Below, in pieces: positions 1-7,515 of a stretch of 10,037 nt of DNA. Below the pieces are notes generated by a model. It searched no databases. It saw only the letters and a program-made list of their open reading frames with translations, and was not told the DNA's origin. Origin of the DNA: Planctomycetota bacterium (lineage in GTDB: Bacteria; Planctomycetota; UBA1135; UBA2386); assembly GCA_023433825.1 (NCBI GenBank), contig JAEYTU010000422.1, forward strand, positions 1 to 10,037. Direction: 5' to 3'. Position numbers and translations under genes: made by a program. Every line of letters starts with the position of its first letter. Within the stretch, counting starts at the first letter, position 1.

Positions 1-1145
1 AGATCATGCGTGACGGCGACCAACGCCTCGCCGTGACCGGGCACCGACGCGATGACCCGCCCCCGTCCGAAGTCCTGCGGCAGAACGACCGCGAACGCGC
101 CCGCCGCATCCGTCGTCACGCGTTCGACGTGACCGTGCATCCCGTGCACGAGCAGCGTGATCCCACCCATCGCAACCCCGCCGTCCCCGGTCACGACCCC
201 GCTCCACTCCGGCCCCGGCTCGACGCCGACGCGCAGTTCGATCACGGCGCCATCGCGTCGCGCAGACGTCGTCATCGCGCGGACGGCCGGGACCCGGCGA
301 TCGGCATCGGGCCGGACCAGGATCGGTCGCCGTCCGACGCCGCGCAGTCCGAGCCCGAGCCGCGCGAACGCCGGCGCCCAGTCGCCGAGCGCCGCGTCGA
401 GCGGCACGTCGACTTCGGCGACGCCGAGCGCGTCCGTGCGTGCACATTCGAACGTCCACTCGAACGCCCGCCGCTCGACGACGACGTTCGCCGCTGGCCC
501 GCCACCGAACATCTCGTGGACGACGAAGCGCAGCCGTTGCGTCGCCGGAAGCGCGAGGTCGACGCGTTCGCCGATCGGCTCGACGACGCCGGCGTGCAGC
601 AACCGCCCGTCGCGCAGCAGCAGCCAGCGCAACGCAGTCGGCGGCAGCGGCGGCAGCGACGCCGTTCCGTCGGCACCGACGTCGACCTCGACCGAGAACG
701 GCTGCCGACCGTCGATCTGGACGCGCAACCGCGCCCCGGCCGCCGCGCGCGCGCCGGCACCGACGAATCGAAGATCGCGCACCGTCGCCCGCGCCGTGGC
801 GATCAGCGTCAGCGGCACACCCGACACGGCCGCGACGCGCTCCGTCACGACGTCGCGCCCGCCAACGACACCCCACGCGAACACGCCGAGTTCGACGTCG
901 GCACGCACGTCGGCGCGGAAACCGCCGCGTTCGTCGGTGCGCACGGTCACGACCTCGCCGTCGCCGACCGTCTCCGACTCCGGCAACTCACGCGTGACCA
1001 GATGGACGAACGCGCCCGCCACTGGCACGCCATCGGCCGACTGCACGACACCGACCAACGGTGCACGACGTTCGCTCGCGCGCGTCGGCGGCGTCCCCTG
1101 CGCCGCGAGCGTCGCAGCCACCAGCATCGCGACCGGCAGCCGCAC
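1..1145 (-). CDS. Secreted protein with carboxypeptidase-regulatory-like modules, C-terminus cut off by window edge
   Basis: The frame is open from a GTG at 1145 to the left edge, giving 381 complete codons and no stop, so the gene is 3'-partial. The start gives a short export signal (VRLPVAMLVAATLAAQG, cleavage probably near residue 16); an in-frame ATG at 1127 is the alternative start. Two stretches look like the beta-sandwich fold of carboxypeptidase-regulatory-like domains: residues about 29-115 (GVVQSADGVPVAGAFVHLV, then RTDERGGFRADV) and 314-375 (SGVVTGDGGVAMGGITLLV, then TTDAAGAFAVVLP). The middle (115-310) is beta-rich by eye with a similar rhythm. Such modules are non-catalytic and usually belong to exported or surface proteins. 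It starts 12 bases after the stress-protein stop on the same strand, so the two are probably co-transcribed. The protein resembles in design, but not in close sequence, the 881-residue product at 4714-7359. The substrate or partner is unknown. Confidence 0.8.
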   Translation of the reverse strand, partial: MRLPVAMLVAATLAAQGTPPTRASERRAPLVGVVQSADGVPVAGAFVHLVTRELPESETVGDGEVVTVRTDERGGFRADVRADVELGVFAWGVVGGRDVVTERVAAVSGVPLTLIATARATVRDLRFVGAGARAAAGARLRVQIDGRQPFSVEVDVGADGTASLPPLPPTALRWLLLRDGRLLHAGVVEPIGERVDLALPATQRLRFVVHEMFGGGPAANVVVERRAFEWTFECARTDALGVAEVDVPLDAALGDWAPAFARLGLGLRGVGRRPILVRPDADRRVPAVRAMTTSARRDGAVIELRVGVEPGPEWSGVVTGDGGVAMGGITLLVHGMHGHVERVTTDAAGAFAVVLPQDFGRGRVIASVPGHGEALVAVTHD

Positions 1146-1157
1146 AGCGCGCGCCGT

Positions 1158-2102
1158 TCAGTTCCTCGCGCCGCCGGCCTCGGGACGGACGCTCAGCACC
1201 GCGCAGGCGACCTCGGGAAGGACCCGCTCCGCCGTGTTGCCGACGAGCAGTCCCTTCCAACCGGTCCGCCCGACCATCCCGAGCGTCAACAAGTCGGCGC
1301 GGTGCGCGACCGTCGCGCTCCAGATGACCTCCTCCGCGAGCCCCGATTCGACGTGGATCTGCGGTGCGCTGGCGAGTTCGACGCCCTTCGTCGCGCGCGC
1401 GACCTGCGCCGTCAGCACCTTGTGCGCCTCCGCCTTCGTCGCCTCGTGTTCGGCGAGGATCGCGTCCTTCGCGTAACCGGCGCGGTGCATCCGGGTCTCG
1501 AACCAATTCTCGACGGCGTGGACGACGTGGACCTGACTGCGATTCCAACCCGCGAACGACACGGCGTGCGCCAGCGCGGCCTCGCCGATCTCCGACAGGT
1601 CCGTCGCGACGACGATGCGCTCGTAGGCGCGGCGCGGCGCGACGTGGACGACCAGCACCGGCGCGGGGCAGTGGACCATCAGGCGGCTGGCCGTGCTGCC
1701 GAAGACCGCCTTGCTGAACCCGGCGCGCCGACGGCTGCCGACGACGACGAGGTCGTGCGCGTCGGCGGTGACCTTCTGTGAGATCTGGTGCCACGGCTCG
1801 CCGAACAGGAACGCATGCGTCGCCTCGATCCCGGCCGCGCGGGCGCGCCCGACGAGCCCGTGCATCGTGCTGCGCGCGGCGCCGAGAAACGTCCCCTCGC
1901 CCTCTCCGGCCCGTTCGATGTGCGCGCGCCCGCGCCCGTCGACCTCGAAGACGTGCACGAAGCACAGCTTGCTCCCGTACGCCTGCGCGGCTTGCATGGC
2001 GCGCGACACCGCTTCTTCCGAGTCGCTGTTGAGTTGTTCGTGACCCGAAGTGTCGGGTTCGCGGAAGTGGACGCCGACGGCGATGTTCTTGAACGTCTTC
2101 AT
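1158..2102 (-). CDS. Tandem universal stress protein (two USP domains)
   Basis: This 314-residue protein has two UspA-type domains, as in UspE-like proteins. Domain 1 is about residues 5-154 (KNIAVGVHF at the first strand, DLVVVGSRRRAGF and FGSTASRLM at the nucleotide loop, CPAPVLVVHV at the last strand). Domain 2 is about 161-307 (RIVVATDLSEIGEAAL, then LGMVGRTGWKGLLVGNTAERVL). Domain 2 keeps the ATP-binding pattern G-2X-G-9X-G-(S/T/N) at G275, G278 and G288-N289. Domain 1 has Arg at the second glycine (G122-S-R-R125), so its nucleotide binding may be weakened. The family binds ATP or AMP in the cytoplasm and supports survival under starvation or respiratory stress. The frame stays open 20 codons further upstream, but that stretch is arginine-rich and unlike the family; ATG 2102 gives the usual MKTFKNIAVG start. 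The gene is divergent from the GT87 gene and just upstream of the secreted-protein gene. Confidence 0.93.
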   Translation of the reverse strand: MKTFKNIAVGVHFREPDTSGHEQLNSDSEEAVSRAMQAAQAYGSKLCFVHVFEVDGRGRAHIERAGEGEGTFLGAARSTMHGLVGRARAAGIEATHAFLFGEPWHQISQKVTADAHDLVVVGSRRRAGFSKAVFGSTASRLMVHCPAPVLVVHVAPRRAYERIVVATDLSEIGEAALAHAVSFAGWNRSQVHVVHAVENWFETRMHRAGYAKDAILAEHEATKAEAHKVLTAQVARATKGVELASAPQIHVESGLAEEVIWSATVAHRADLLTLGMVGRTGWKGLLVGNTAERVLPEVACAVLSVRPEAGGARN

Positions 2103-2194
2103 GTCCGAGTCGTGAGTGACGCGCCGCACTCTAGCGCGCACCCGCACCACTTGCCGTAGCACCGAGACGCCGTGACACCGAGACCACGACGAAC
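2103..2194. promoter_or_regulatory. Divergent intergenic region, likely holding two promoters
   Basis: These 92 bases separate the divergent stress-protein and GT87 genes, so promoters for both should lie here. On the minus strand a TAGAGT (2133-2128) sits about 25 bases before the stress-protein ATG and could be a -10 element, but no convincing -35 is seen at normal spacing. Nothing clear is seen for the plus strand, and no repeat-family element occurs here. Confidence 0.35.
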
Positions 2195-3457
2195 GTGACG
2201 CCGAAACGACGCCGCATCGCGTGGATCCTCGTCTGGATCGTCCTCGGCGCGTTCCTCGTCGTTCGCATGGGCGGCCGCGACCGCGGCGTCATCACCGACC
2301 ACGTCGAGTTCGGACGACGCCTGCTCGCCGGTGACGACCTGTACGCGCCGTACCTCGACGTCGACGACCGCGGCCGCGCGAAGCCACTGCATCCGCCGTA
2401 TCCGCCGTCGTTCGGTCTGCTGACGGCGCCGTTCTCGCTGCTTCCGGAACGTGGCGCGCGCTACGCGTGGGTCACGCTGCAAGTGCTGGCGCTGTGGCTG
2501 ATCGGGCTGCGCTTGCGCGACCTGCTGCGCGACGCATACCCGGACCTCGCGCCACGCACGCAGGTGCTGTTCGCCGCGACGGCGGCGCTCGGCGTTCGGT
2601 TCGTGCTGCGCGACACGCACGGGGGCGGCGGCAACCTGTTCAACCTCGCGCTCGCGTTGCAGTCGCTGCATCTCGCAGCGCGCGGCTCGCCGAAGACGGC
2701 GGGGCTGCTGCTCGGCTTCTCGCTGGCGACGAAACCGACGCAGGCGATGTTCGTGCTCGTGCTGTGGCTGCTGCGACATCGCGCTGCGGCGGCGTGGACG
2801 CTCGTCGCGACAGGCGCGTTCGTCGCGCTGACGATCGTGATCCATCGCGGGATCGAGCACTGGCCGTACTGGTTGTCCGGGACGCTCGCGTACGCGTCGC
2901 AGCAGGACTTGTTCGCCGATCCGAAGAACGGCTTCCCGCCGTTCACGTGGATGAACCAGAGTCTGCGCTGCATGGTCGCGCGGTTCTTCGGCGAAGTGCT
3001 GCCGGAGTTCGCCGACCTCGTGCCGGGGTTCTTCGCTGGCTTCGGCCTCGACGCGGCGACGTCGTCGTGGATCGCGCGCGGCCTCGGTGTCGCGCTGCTG
3101 GGGACGACGGTCGCCGTCGCATGGCGCACGCGGGAGCGTGCCGCGGCGCGGCTGCCGGTCGTCGCGGCGTTCCTCGCGTTGTCGCTCCTGCTGTCGCCGA
3201 TCTCGTGGAAGGCGCACCACGTCGCGCTGCTGCCGGCGTTCCTGACGATCGTCGTCGGTGTGTTCCGTGGCGACGTCGCGTCGCGCGCGTTCGTCGTCGC
3301 GTTCGTGCTGCTCGTCCTGCCGGGCGGCGACCTGCTGGGGCGCGGGCTCGACGAGACGCAGAACAGCCTCTACGTGGTCACGTTCGGCACGATCGCCGCG
3401 TGGGCACTGTGCCTGCGGGCCGCGACGACGCTTCCTGCGGACGCGGTGCCTCGCTAG
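2195..3457 (+). CDS. GT87-family (DUF2029) polytopic membrane glycosyltransferase
   Basis: This 420-residue protein has roughly nine to eleven hydrophobic segments, the first at residues 8-25. It shows the hallmarks of GT87 polyprenyl-phosphate-sugar-dependent mannosyltransferase-like enzymes: DLYAPY near residue 48 followed by HPPYPPSFGLLTAPFSLLP (66-84), a Gly-rich GGGGN near 143-147, LATKPTQA (178-184), the NQSL motif (254-257), and SPISWKAHHVALLP (334-347), whose HH pair is typical of the family. Members of the family transfer a sugar from a lipid-linked donor at the outer face of the membrane, for example in lipoglycan or glycan assembly; the acceptor here is unknown. The start is GTG 2195, placing a basic MTPKRRR head before the first membrane segment. 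No strong ribosome-binding site is visible. It is followed 56 bases later by ychF on the same strand, probably by position rather than shared function. Confidence 0.85.
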   Translation: MTPKRRRIAWILVWIVLGAFLVVRMGGRDRGVITDHVEFGRRLLAGDDLYAPYLDVDDRGRAKPLHPPYPPSFGLLTAPFSLLPERGARYAWVTLQVLALWLIGLRLRDLLRDAYPDLAPRTQVLFAATAALGVRFVLRDTHGGGGNLFNLALALQSLHLAARGSPKTAGLLLGFSLATKPTQAMFVLVLWLLRHRAAAAWTLVATGAFVALTIVIHRGIEHWPYWLSGTLAYASQQDLFADPKNGFPPFTWMNQSLRCMVARFFGEVLPEFADLVPGFFAGFGLDAATSSWIARGLGVALLGTTVAVAWRTRERAAARLPVVAAFLALSLLLSPISWKAHHVALLPAFLTIVVGVFRGDVASRAFVVAFVLLVLPGGDLLGRGLDETQNSLYVVTFGTIAAWALCLRAATTLPADAVPR

Positions 3458-3513
3458 CCTGCTCGCCCTTCCGTCCGAGCCGAACCGCAGCAACACGAGA
3501 GCGACGCACGCCC

Positions 3514-4608
3514 ATGGGACTTTCCGCCGGCATCGTCGGCCTGCCGAACAGCGGCAAGTCGACGATCTTCAGCGCGATCACCGCGACCGAGATCCAGCGC
3601 TCCAGCCACATGTTCAGCACGACGGAGCCGGTCAAGGGCGTCGTCACGGTGCCCGACGACCGGTTGCAGAAGATCGCCGACACGATCCCGACGCAGAAGA
3701 TCGTCCCGGCGGTCATGACGGTCGTCGACATTCCCGGCCTCGTTTCGGGATCGAGCAGCGGCGAGGGAATGGGCGTCAGCTTTCTCGGGGCGATCAAGGA
3801 GAGCGACGCGCTGCTGCACGTCGTGCGGTGCTTCGAGAAGGGCGACGTCCAGTCGGTGTCCGGCAAGATCGATCCGGCGTTCGACGCCGAAGTCGTCGAC
3901 ATGGAACTGATGGCGTGTGACGTCGAGACGCTGAATCGCAACTGCGACCGCGTGATCAAGAAGGTGCGCGCCAACGACAAGGACGCCATCGCGGCGAAGG
4001 CGGCGTTCGACAAGTGCCTCGCGCATCTGCAGGGCGGTCACGTGCTGCGGACGCTGGAGCTGACGAAGACCGAGCGCGATCTGCTGAAGCCGTTGTTCCT
4101 GCTGACGATCAAGCCGGTGCTGTTCGTCGCGAACGTCGGCGACGACGACGCCGACGGCAAGTCGCCGAACGTCGCGGCGCTGCGGGACTACGCGACGCGC
4201 ACGTCGGCGCAGGTCGTGCATCTGTGCGGCGACATCGAGGCCGAGTTGGCGCGGATGAGCCCCGACGAGCGTGCGATGTTCATGGCCGAACTCGGATTCC
4301 ACGAGTCCGGGCTCGTGCGATTCATCCACGCCGCGTTCGACCTGCTCGGCTTGCAGACGTACTTCACGGCCGGTGAGAAGGAGACGCGCGCGTGGGTCAT
4401 CCACAAGGGCGACACCGCCCCGATCGGCGCCGGCGTGATCCACACCGACTTCGTCAAGAAATTCATCCGCGCCGAGGTCTACACGTTCGACGATCTGATG
4501 GTGCACAAGACGAAGGACGCGCTCCGCAGCGCCGGCAAGCTGCGCCTCGAGGGCAAGGACTACGTCCTGCGCGACGGCGACGTCTGCGACTTCAAGATCG
4601 GAAACTGA
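3514..4608 (+). CDS. ychF: Diverged YchF/OLA1-family NTPase
   Basis: The protein has 364 residues, the full family length. Its N-terminal P-loop domain has G1 GLPNSGKST (9-17), G3 DIPGLVSGS (72-80) followed by SGEGMG, and G4 NVGD (207-210). A coiled-coil helical insert spans about 125-190. The C-terminal TGS domain (about 280-362) has LQTYFTAGEKETRAW, GVIHTDF, FIRAEV and GKLRLEGKDYVLRDGDV. YchF is a universally conserved ATPase that binds ribosomes and is linked to translation and oxidative-stress control. The frame is open far upstream (to 2467), but that part overlaps the GT87 gene out of frame; ATG 3514 gives the family start MGLSAGIVGLPN. Oddities against my memory of E. coli YchF, in a gapless alignment over this part: Ser at position 114 where E. 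coli has His114, Asp210 for the NxxE glutamate, Ser13 for Val in the P-loop, and Val40 for Asn. This may be a second, specialised YchF copy. Its TGA stop lies in a degenerate arm of the palindromic repeat. Confidence 0.93.
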   Translation: MGLSAGIVGLPNSGKSTIFSAITATEIQRSSHMFSTTEPVKGVVTVPDDRLQKIADTIPTQKIVPAVMTVVDIPGLVSGSSSGEGMGVSFLGAIKESDALLHVVRCFEKGDVQSVSGKIDPAFDAEVVDMELMACDVETLNRNCDRVIKKVRANDKDAIAAKAAFDKCLAHLQGGHVLRTLELTKTERDLLKPLFLLTIKPVLFVANVGDDDADGKSPNVAALRDYATRTSAQVVHLCGDIEAELARMSPDERAMFMAELGFHESGLVRFIHAAFDLLGLQTYFTAGEKETRAWVIHKGDTAPIGAGVIHTDFVKKFIRAEVYTFDDLMVHKTKDALRSAGKLRLEGKDYVLRDGDVCDFKIGN

Positions 4609-4615
4609 CACGATC

Positions 4616-4680
4616 GTGCCAGGCACTTTCGTTTCACTTCGCGTCGGAAAGTGAAACGAAGGTGCCAGGCACTTTCTTTT
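4616..4680 (+). terminator. Hairpin plus T-run after ychF, built from two repeat units
   Basis: Arms 4616-4639 and 4649-4672 are 24 bases each and pair at 22 of 24 positions, closing the loop CGCGTCGGA (4640-4648). The hairpin is followed by TTTCTTTT (4673-4680), which fits an intrinsic terminator for ychF read on the plus strand. Each arm contains the 11-base palindrome GTGCCAGGCAC (4616-4626 and 4662-4672), so shorter alternative hairpins are possible. Termination activity is inferred from shape only. Confidence 0.5.
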
Positions 4681-4713
4681 CACTTTGCGCGAGAGAGTAG
4701 ACTTCTTCGCGCC
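4681..4713 (+). promoter_or_regulatory. Candidate promoter and leader of the 881-residue gene
   Basis: A -10-like TAGACT (4698-4703) lies 10 bases before ATG 4714, so the transcript would be almost leaderless. TTTCAC at 4678-4683 is a poor -35 with too short a spacer (14). The stretch also contains inverted GCGCGA...TCGCGC (4687-4692 and 4707-4712) around the box. The same leader is repeated at 7432-7464 with three base changes, so it was copied together with the repeat unit. No Shine-Dalgarno sequence is seen. Confidence 0.35.
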
Positions 4714-7359
4714 ATGCGACCCTCGCTGACGTCCGCACTCCTCCTCGTCGCGCTCGCGCTCCTCGGTCTTCTGTGGTGGTCCTCGCGCGGGGCACCGGCA
4801 CCTCTGCCTCACGACGCACCGACGCTGACGAACGACACGCCACCCACGTTCGCACCGCCGTCCGCCGCGCTCCCCACGCCCCCGACGCCCGACGCACCGA
4901 CGAACGCGCGCACCGAGATCCCCGCACCGCCGACCGTCGCACCGGCGATCGTCCGCGGCCGCTGCGTCGACACCGAGGCGCGCCCGATTGCCGGGGTCAC
5001 ACTGCGCCTCGATGGCCGCCCGAACTCCAGCCCGCCGCCCACGCCGCCGAACTGGCAAGCACCGACTCCACTGACGACGTCCGACGACGGCCGCTTCGAG
5101 TTCCAGTTCGCGCCGCCACCACACTTCGCATTCACGCTGAACGCCGCCCGCGCCGGCGCGGTCCCCCTCACCGGCCATTGGCGATCGCTCGCCCCCGGCT
5201 CCGTGACCGACCTCGGCGACGTCACGATGCACACCGGAACGCGCGTCGCCGGCCGCGTCGTCGACCGCGAGGGACGCCCGGTCGCCAACATCTCCGTGAA
5301 TTTGGCGCCGGTGATCGCACCCGCGCCGTCGACGCTGACCCAGCCCAACGATCCCTTCGACATCACGGCATCGAAGGCCGACGGCACGTTCCGCATCCGC
5401 CGGCTGTTTCGCGCCGGCGCGTACACCGTGACGACGACCGGCGCCGTGAAGGTCTCCCCGACGACACCGGTCGAGGTGACTGGCGACGAAGTCACGCTCG
5501 ACATCGTCGTCGAGGCACCGCCGCTCGACGTCGAGTTGGAAGGCATCGTCGTCGACGAACGCAACGAGCCCGTCGCAGGCGCGAGACTCTTCGTCGACGA
5601 GATTCCACCGACGTCGGCGGTGACGCTTGCCGACGGCACGTTCCGGATCCGTCATCGCCGCTTCGCGCCGAGCGCCGCGTTGCTCGGCCTCACGATCGAA
5701 TCTCCCGAACTCGAGCGCCTGACCACCCCGAAGCAGTTCCACCCCGGCGAGAAGGGCATTCGTGTCGTCGTGCGTCGCGGCCTCGAATTCGAGGTCGTCG
5801 TGCGCCGCGCCGACGACCGCGCGCCGGTCGAGGAGTTCGGCGTGTACTTGCAGCCGGTGGTCCCGACCGGGTCCGTCGAGAATCAGCTGCGCGGAGGCCT
5901 GCGCCACGAGAACGGCATCGCGAAGGTGAGCGGCCTGCGCCGCGGCAACTATCTCCTCTCTGTCACGACGGTGCCGCCGAGCTCGCTCGCTGCCGTTCAT
6001 CACATTCCGGTGCGGATCGACGACGACGCGACGCGCACGATCGAAGTGCTGCTCCATCCGCTCGTCGAGCGAGCCGTGGTCGTGACGAATCGCGACGGCG
6101 CCGCTGTCGCGGATGCCAAGGTCGAGCTGTTGCACCAGTCGCCCGACCATGCCTTGACCCGACGTCACGTCGCTCTCGACGTCGCGAAATGGGGCAACAT
6201 GAGCGGGCACGGAGCGACTTCCACCAAGGCGCTTCTGGTGCAAACGGTCACGACCGCTACCGACGGAACGTGCACGTTGCAGGGAATGGCGACGCGACCG
6301 TTCGTCGTGCGTGTCACCGCCCCGGCGCATCCACCGCATGTCGTCCGCGACGTTCGTCTCGACGACCCCACGCCGCTCGCGATCGTGATCCCGTCCGGGG
6401 CGACGCTGCGCGGACGCGTCGTGCCGCTCGACGCGATCGGCGATCTGCGCGAACTCGCCGGGCTGCCGCGTGAACTCGCACCCGGTGCGAACCCCGAACC
6501 CACGGCGCCGCGGATTCGTCTGAACGCGCCGACGTCCGGGTCGATGCTTCCCGACACATGGCCGCAGGCCAAGTTCGGCACGATGGAGACATTCCTCGGC
6601 AGCGCCGGCGTCGCGATCGGCGCCGACGGGACGTTCGAGCTGACGGCGATCCCCGCGGAGACGTGGAACGTCGAGTTGCGGTTCGCTCATCCGTACACGG
6701 CCCCAACCGGGCAGATGATGACCCAGACGGCGTCCGCCGTCGTCTGGCGTTCGCTCGGGTTCGTCGACGGGCAGACGCACGAGATCGTCGTCGACGCGGC
6801 GGCGTTTCGTCGTGCGCGACTGCGCGGCGTGATCACGCTCGACGATCGACCGTTCGCCGGGACTGCGCGTCTGGTCGGGCGCAAGCCGGCCGACGCCGGT
6901 TGGCATCCGGAGATCGGTGTGATGTGCGATGCGGAAGGCCGGTTCGACGCGTGGTTGCCGGTTGGGACATGGAAGGCCGCGCCGGCGGTCAAGCTGCGCG
7001 AGAACGAGTTCGCGTCGGTCGAGGCGCCGGAGACCGCGGAGCTGAGCGTCGGCGCCGTCGTCGATGCGACGTTCCGTGCGCGAACGGCGCGCGCGAGCGT
7101 TCGCGTCACGGGCCCGGACGGCGCGCCGGCGGCGGGGATCAGCATGACGCTGTACCACGGCGAACGCGCGATCGCGGCGACGCAGGTGCGGACGGATGAC
7201 GAGGGTTTCGCGGAAGTCGTCGCGTTCGCCGGGACGTTCCAGTTGCGGACGTTGCCGCGAGATTGGGTCGGTCGAGTCGCGGTCCCCGCCGAGGTCGCCA
7301 TCGGGACCGTGACCCTCCCCGGCGAGGAGATCGACCTCCGCCTTCCCGCGGGGTGGTGA
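4714..7359 (+). CDS. Membrane-anchored or secreted protein with repeated carboxypeptidase-regulatory-like domains (881 residues)
   Basis: The protein begins MRPSLTSALLLVALALLGLLWW, one hydrophobic segment (about 4-22) that anchors it or serves as an uncleaved signal. A Pro/Thr/Ala-rich linker covers about 27-78. A chain of beta-sandwich modules follows, with the typical pattern 'G-x-V-x-D-x-x-G-x-P-(V/I)-A-G-x' then 'D-G-x-F': near 80-130 (GRCVDTEARPIAGVTLRL, DDGRFEF), 178-230 (GRVVDREGRPVANISVNL, ADGTFRI), 276-313 (GIVVDERNEPVAGARLFV, ADGTFRI), 453-540, 565-650 (GADGTFEL), 702-752 (DAEGRFDAW) and 793-845 (VRVTGPDGAPAAGISMTLY). No catalytic motif is seen; such arrays usually act outside the cytoplasm as adhesion or structural modules. 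The frame stays open upstream to GTG 4651 inside the repeat, but that would add MKRRCQALSFHF-type repeat translation before the membrane segment, so ATG 4714 is preferred. The stop TGA is the TGA of a repeat arm. Confidence 0.85.
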   Translation: MRPSLTSALLLVALALLGLLWWSSRGAPAPLPHDAPTLTNDTPPTFAPPSAALPTPPTPDAPTNARTEIPAPPTVAPAIVRGRCVDTEARPIAGVTLRLDGRPNSSPPPTPPNWQAPTPLTTSDDGRFEFQFAPPPHFAFTLNAARAGAVPLTGHWRSLAPGSVTDLGDVTMHTGTRVAGRVVDREGRPVANISVNLAPVIAPAPSTLTQPNDPFDITASKADGTFRIRRLFRAGAYTVTTTGAVKVSPTTPVEVTGDEVTLDIVVEAPPLDVELEGIVVDERNEPVAGARLFVDEIPPTSAVTLADGTFRIRHRRFAPSAALLGLTIESPELERLTTPKQFHPGEKGIRVVVRRGLEFEVVVRRADDRAPVEEFGVYLQPVVPTGSVENQLRGGLRHENGIAKVSGLRRGNYLLSVTTVPPSSLAAVHHIPVRIDDDATRTIEVLLHPLVERAVVVTNRDGAAVADAKVELLHQSPDHALTRRHVALDVAKWGNMSGHGATSTKALLVQTVTTATDGTCTLQGMATRPFVVRVTAPAHPPHVVRDVRLDDPTPLAIVIPSGATLRGRVVPLDAIGDLRELAGLPRELAPGANPEPTAPRIRLNAPTSGSMLPDTWPQAKFGTMETFLGSAGVAIGADGTFELTAIPAETWNVELRFAHPYTAPTGQMMTQTASAVVWRSLGFVDGQTHEIVVDAAAFRRARLRGVITLDDRPFAGTARLVGRKPADAGWHPEIGVMCDAEGRFDAWLPVGTWKAAPAVKLRENEFASVEAPETAELSVGAVVDATFRARTARASVRVTGPDGAPAAGISMTLYHGERAIAATQVRTDDEGFAEVVAFAGTFQLRTLPRDWVGRVAVPAEVAIGTVTLPGEEIDLRLPAGW

Positions 7360-7467
7360 AACAAAGGTGCCAGGCACTTTCGTTTCACTTCGCGTCGGAA
7401 AGTGAAACGAAGGTGCCAGGCACTTTCTTTTCACTTTGCGTGGGAGAGTAGACTCCTTCGCGCCATG
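7357..7467 (+). repeat. Stop-to-start repeat cassette, copy B
   Basis: This is the second copy of the 4606-4716 cassette. It starts at the TGA of the 881-residue gene, includes the hairpin 7367-7390/7400-7423 (loop 7391-7399) and the following TTTCTTTT, the TAGACT box (7449-7454), the leader TCCTTCGCGCC, and an ATG at 7465. Unlike copy A, no gene follows the ATG; the next repeat unit begins at once. The three changes in the last 101 bases are at 7441 (t for c), 7443 (g for a) and 7455 (c for t). The hairpin plus T-run probably terminates the 881-residue gene. Confidence 0.85.
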
Positions 7468-7515
7468 GAAACGTTCGTGCCAGGCACTTTCGTTTCACTT
7501 CGCGTCGGAAAGTGA
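7465..7515 (+). other. Sixteen-codon mini-frame in an apparently empty gene slot
   Basis: The ATG of cassette copy B reads METFVPGTFVSLRVGK and then stops at TGA 7513-7515, the same conserved TGA of the repeat arm (AAG TGA AAC) that ends the neighbouring genes. Everything after the first codon is repeat sequence, so this is unlikely to be a selected peptide. It could be the remnant of a gene whose body was lost between start and stop, or simply the junction of two repeat units. Translation is possible, since the leader is nearly identical to that of the 881-residue gene, but unproven. Confidence 0.3.

Larger units (their letters stand above)
4606..4716 (+). repeat. Stop-to-start repeat cassette, copy A
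   Basis: This 111-base stretch runs from the TGA of ychF through the ATG of the 881-residue gene and is duplicated at 7357-7467. By hand count 104 of 111 bases match; four differences fall in the first ten bases, and the last 101 bases (4616-4716 and 7367-7467) differ at only three positions. Contents in order: a degenerate repeat arm holding the stop (AACTGACACGATCGTGCC against the consensus AAGTGAAACGAAGGTGCC), a long hairpin (4616-4672), a T-rich run, a TAGACT box at 4698, and the leader TTCTTCGCGCC before ATG. It appears to combine a terminator for the upstream gene with the promoter of the downstream gene. Confidence 0.85.

Noticed and set aside
6..1781. A 591-residue plus-strand open frame
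   Set aside because: It is extremely arginine-rich without domains, and lies opposite the stress protein and the secreted protein, whose minus-strand frames give clear folds.
2099..3496. A 465-residue minus-strand open frame over the GT87 gene
   Set aside because: It is low-complexity Arg/Gln/Glu and antisense to a protein with canonical GT87 motifs.
4651..4713. GTG start at 4651 adding 21 residues to the 881-residue protein
   Set aside because: The extension is repeat translation (MKRRCQALSFHF) placed before the membrane segment; ATG 4714 gives a normal N-terminus.
3454..7434. A 1326-residue open frame on the minus strand across ychF and the modular-protein gene
   Set aside because: It is full of Arg, Asp and His with no recognisable domain, is antisense to two well-supported genes, and includes translated repeat. 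It is a GC-rich shadow frame.
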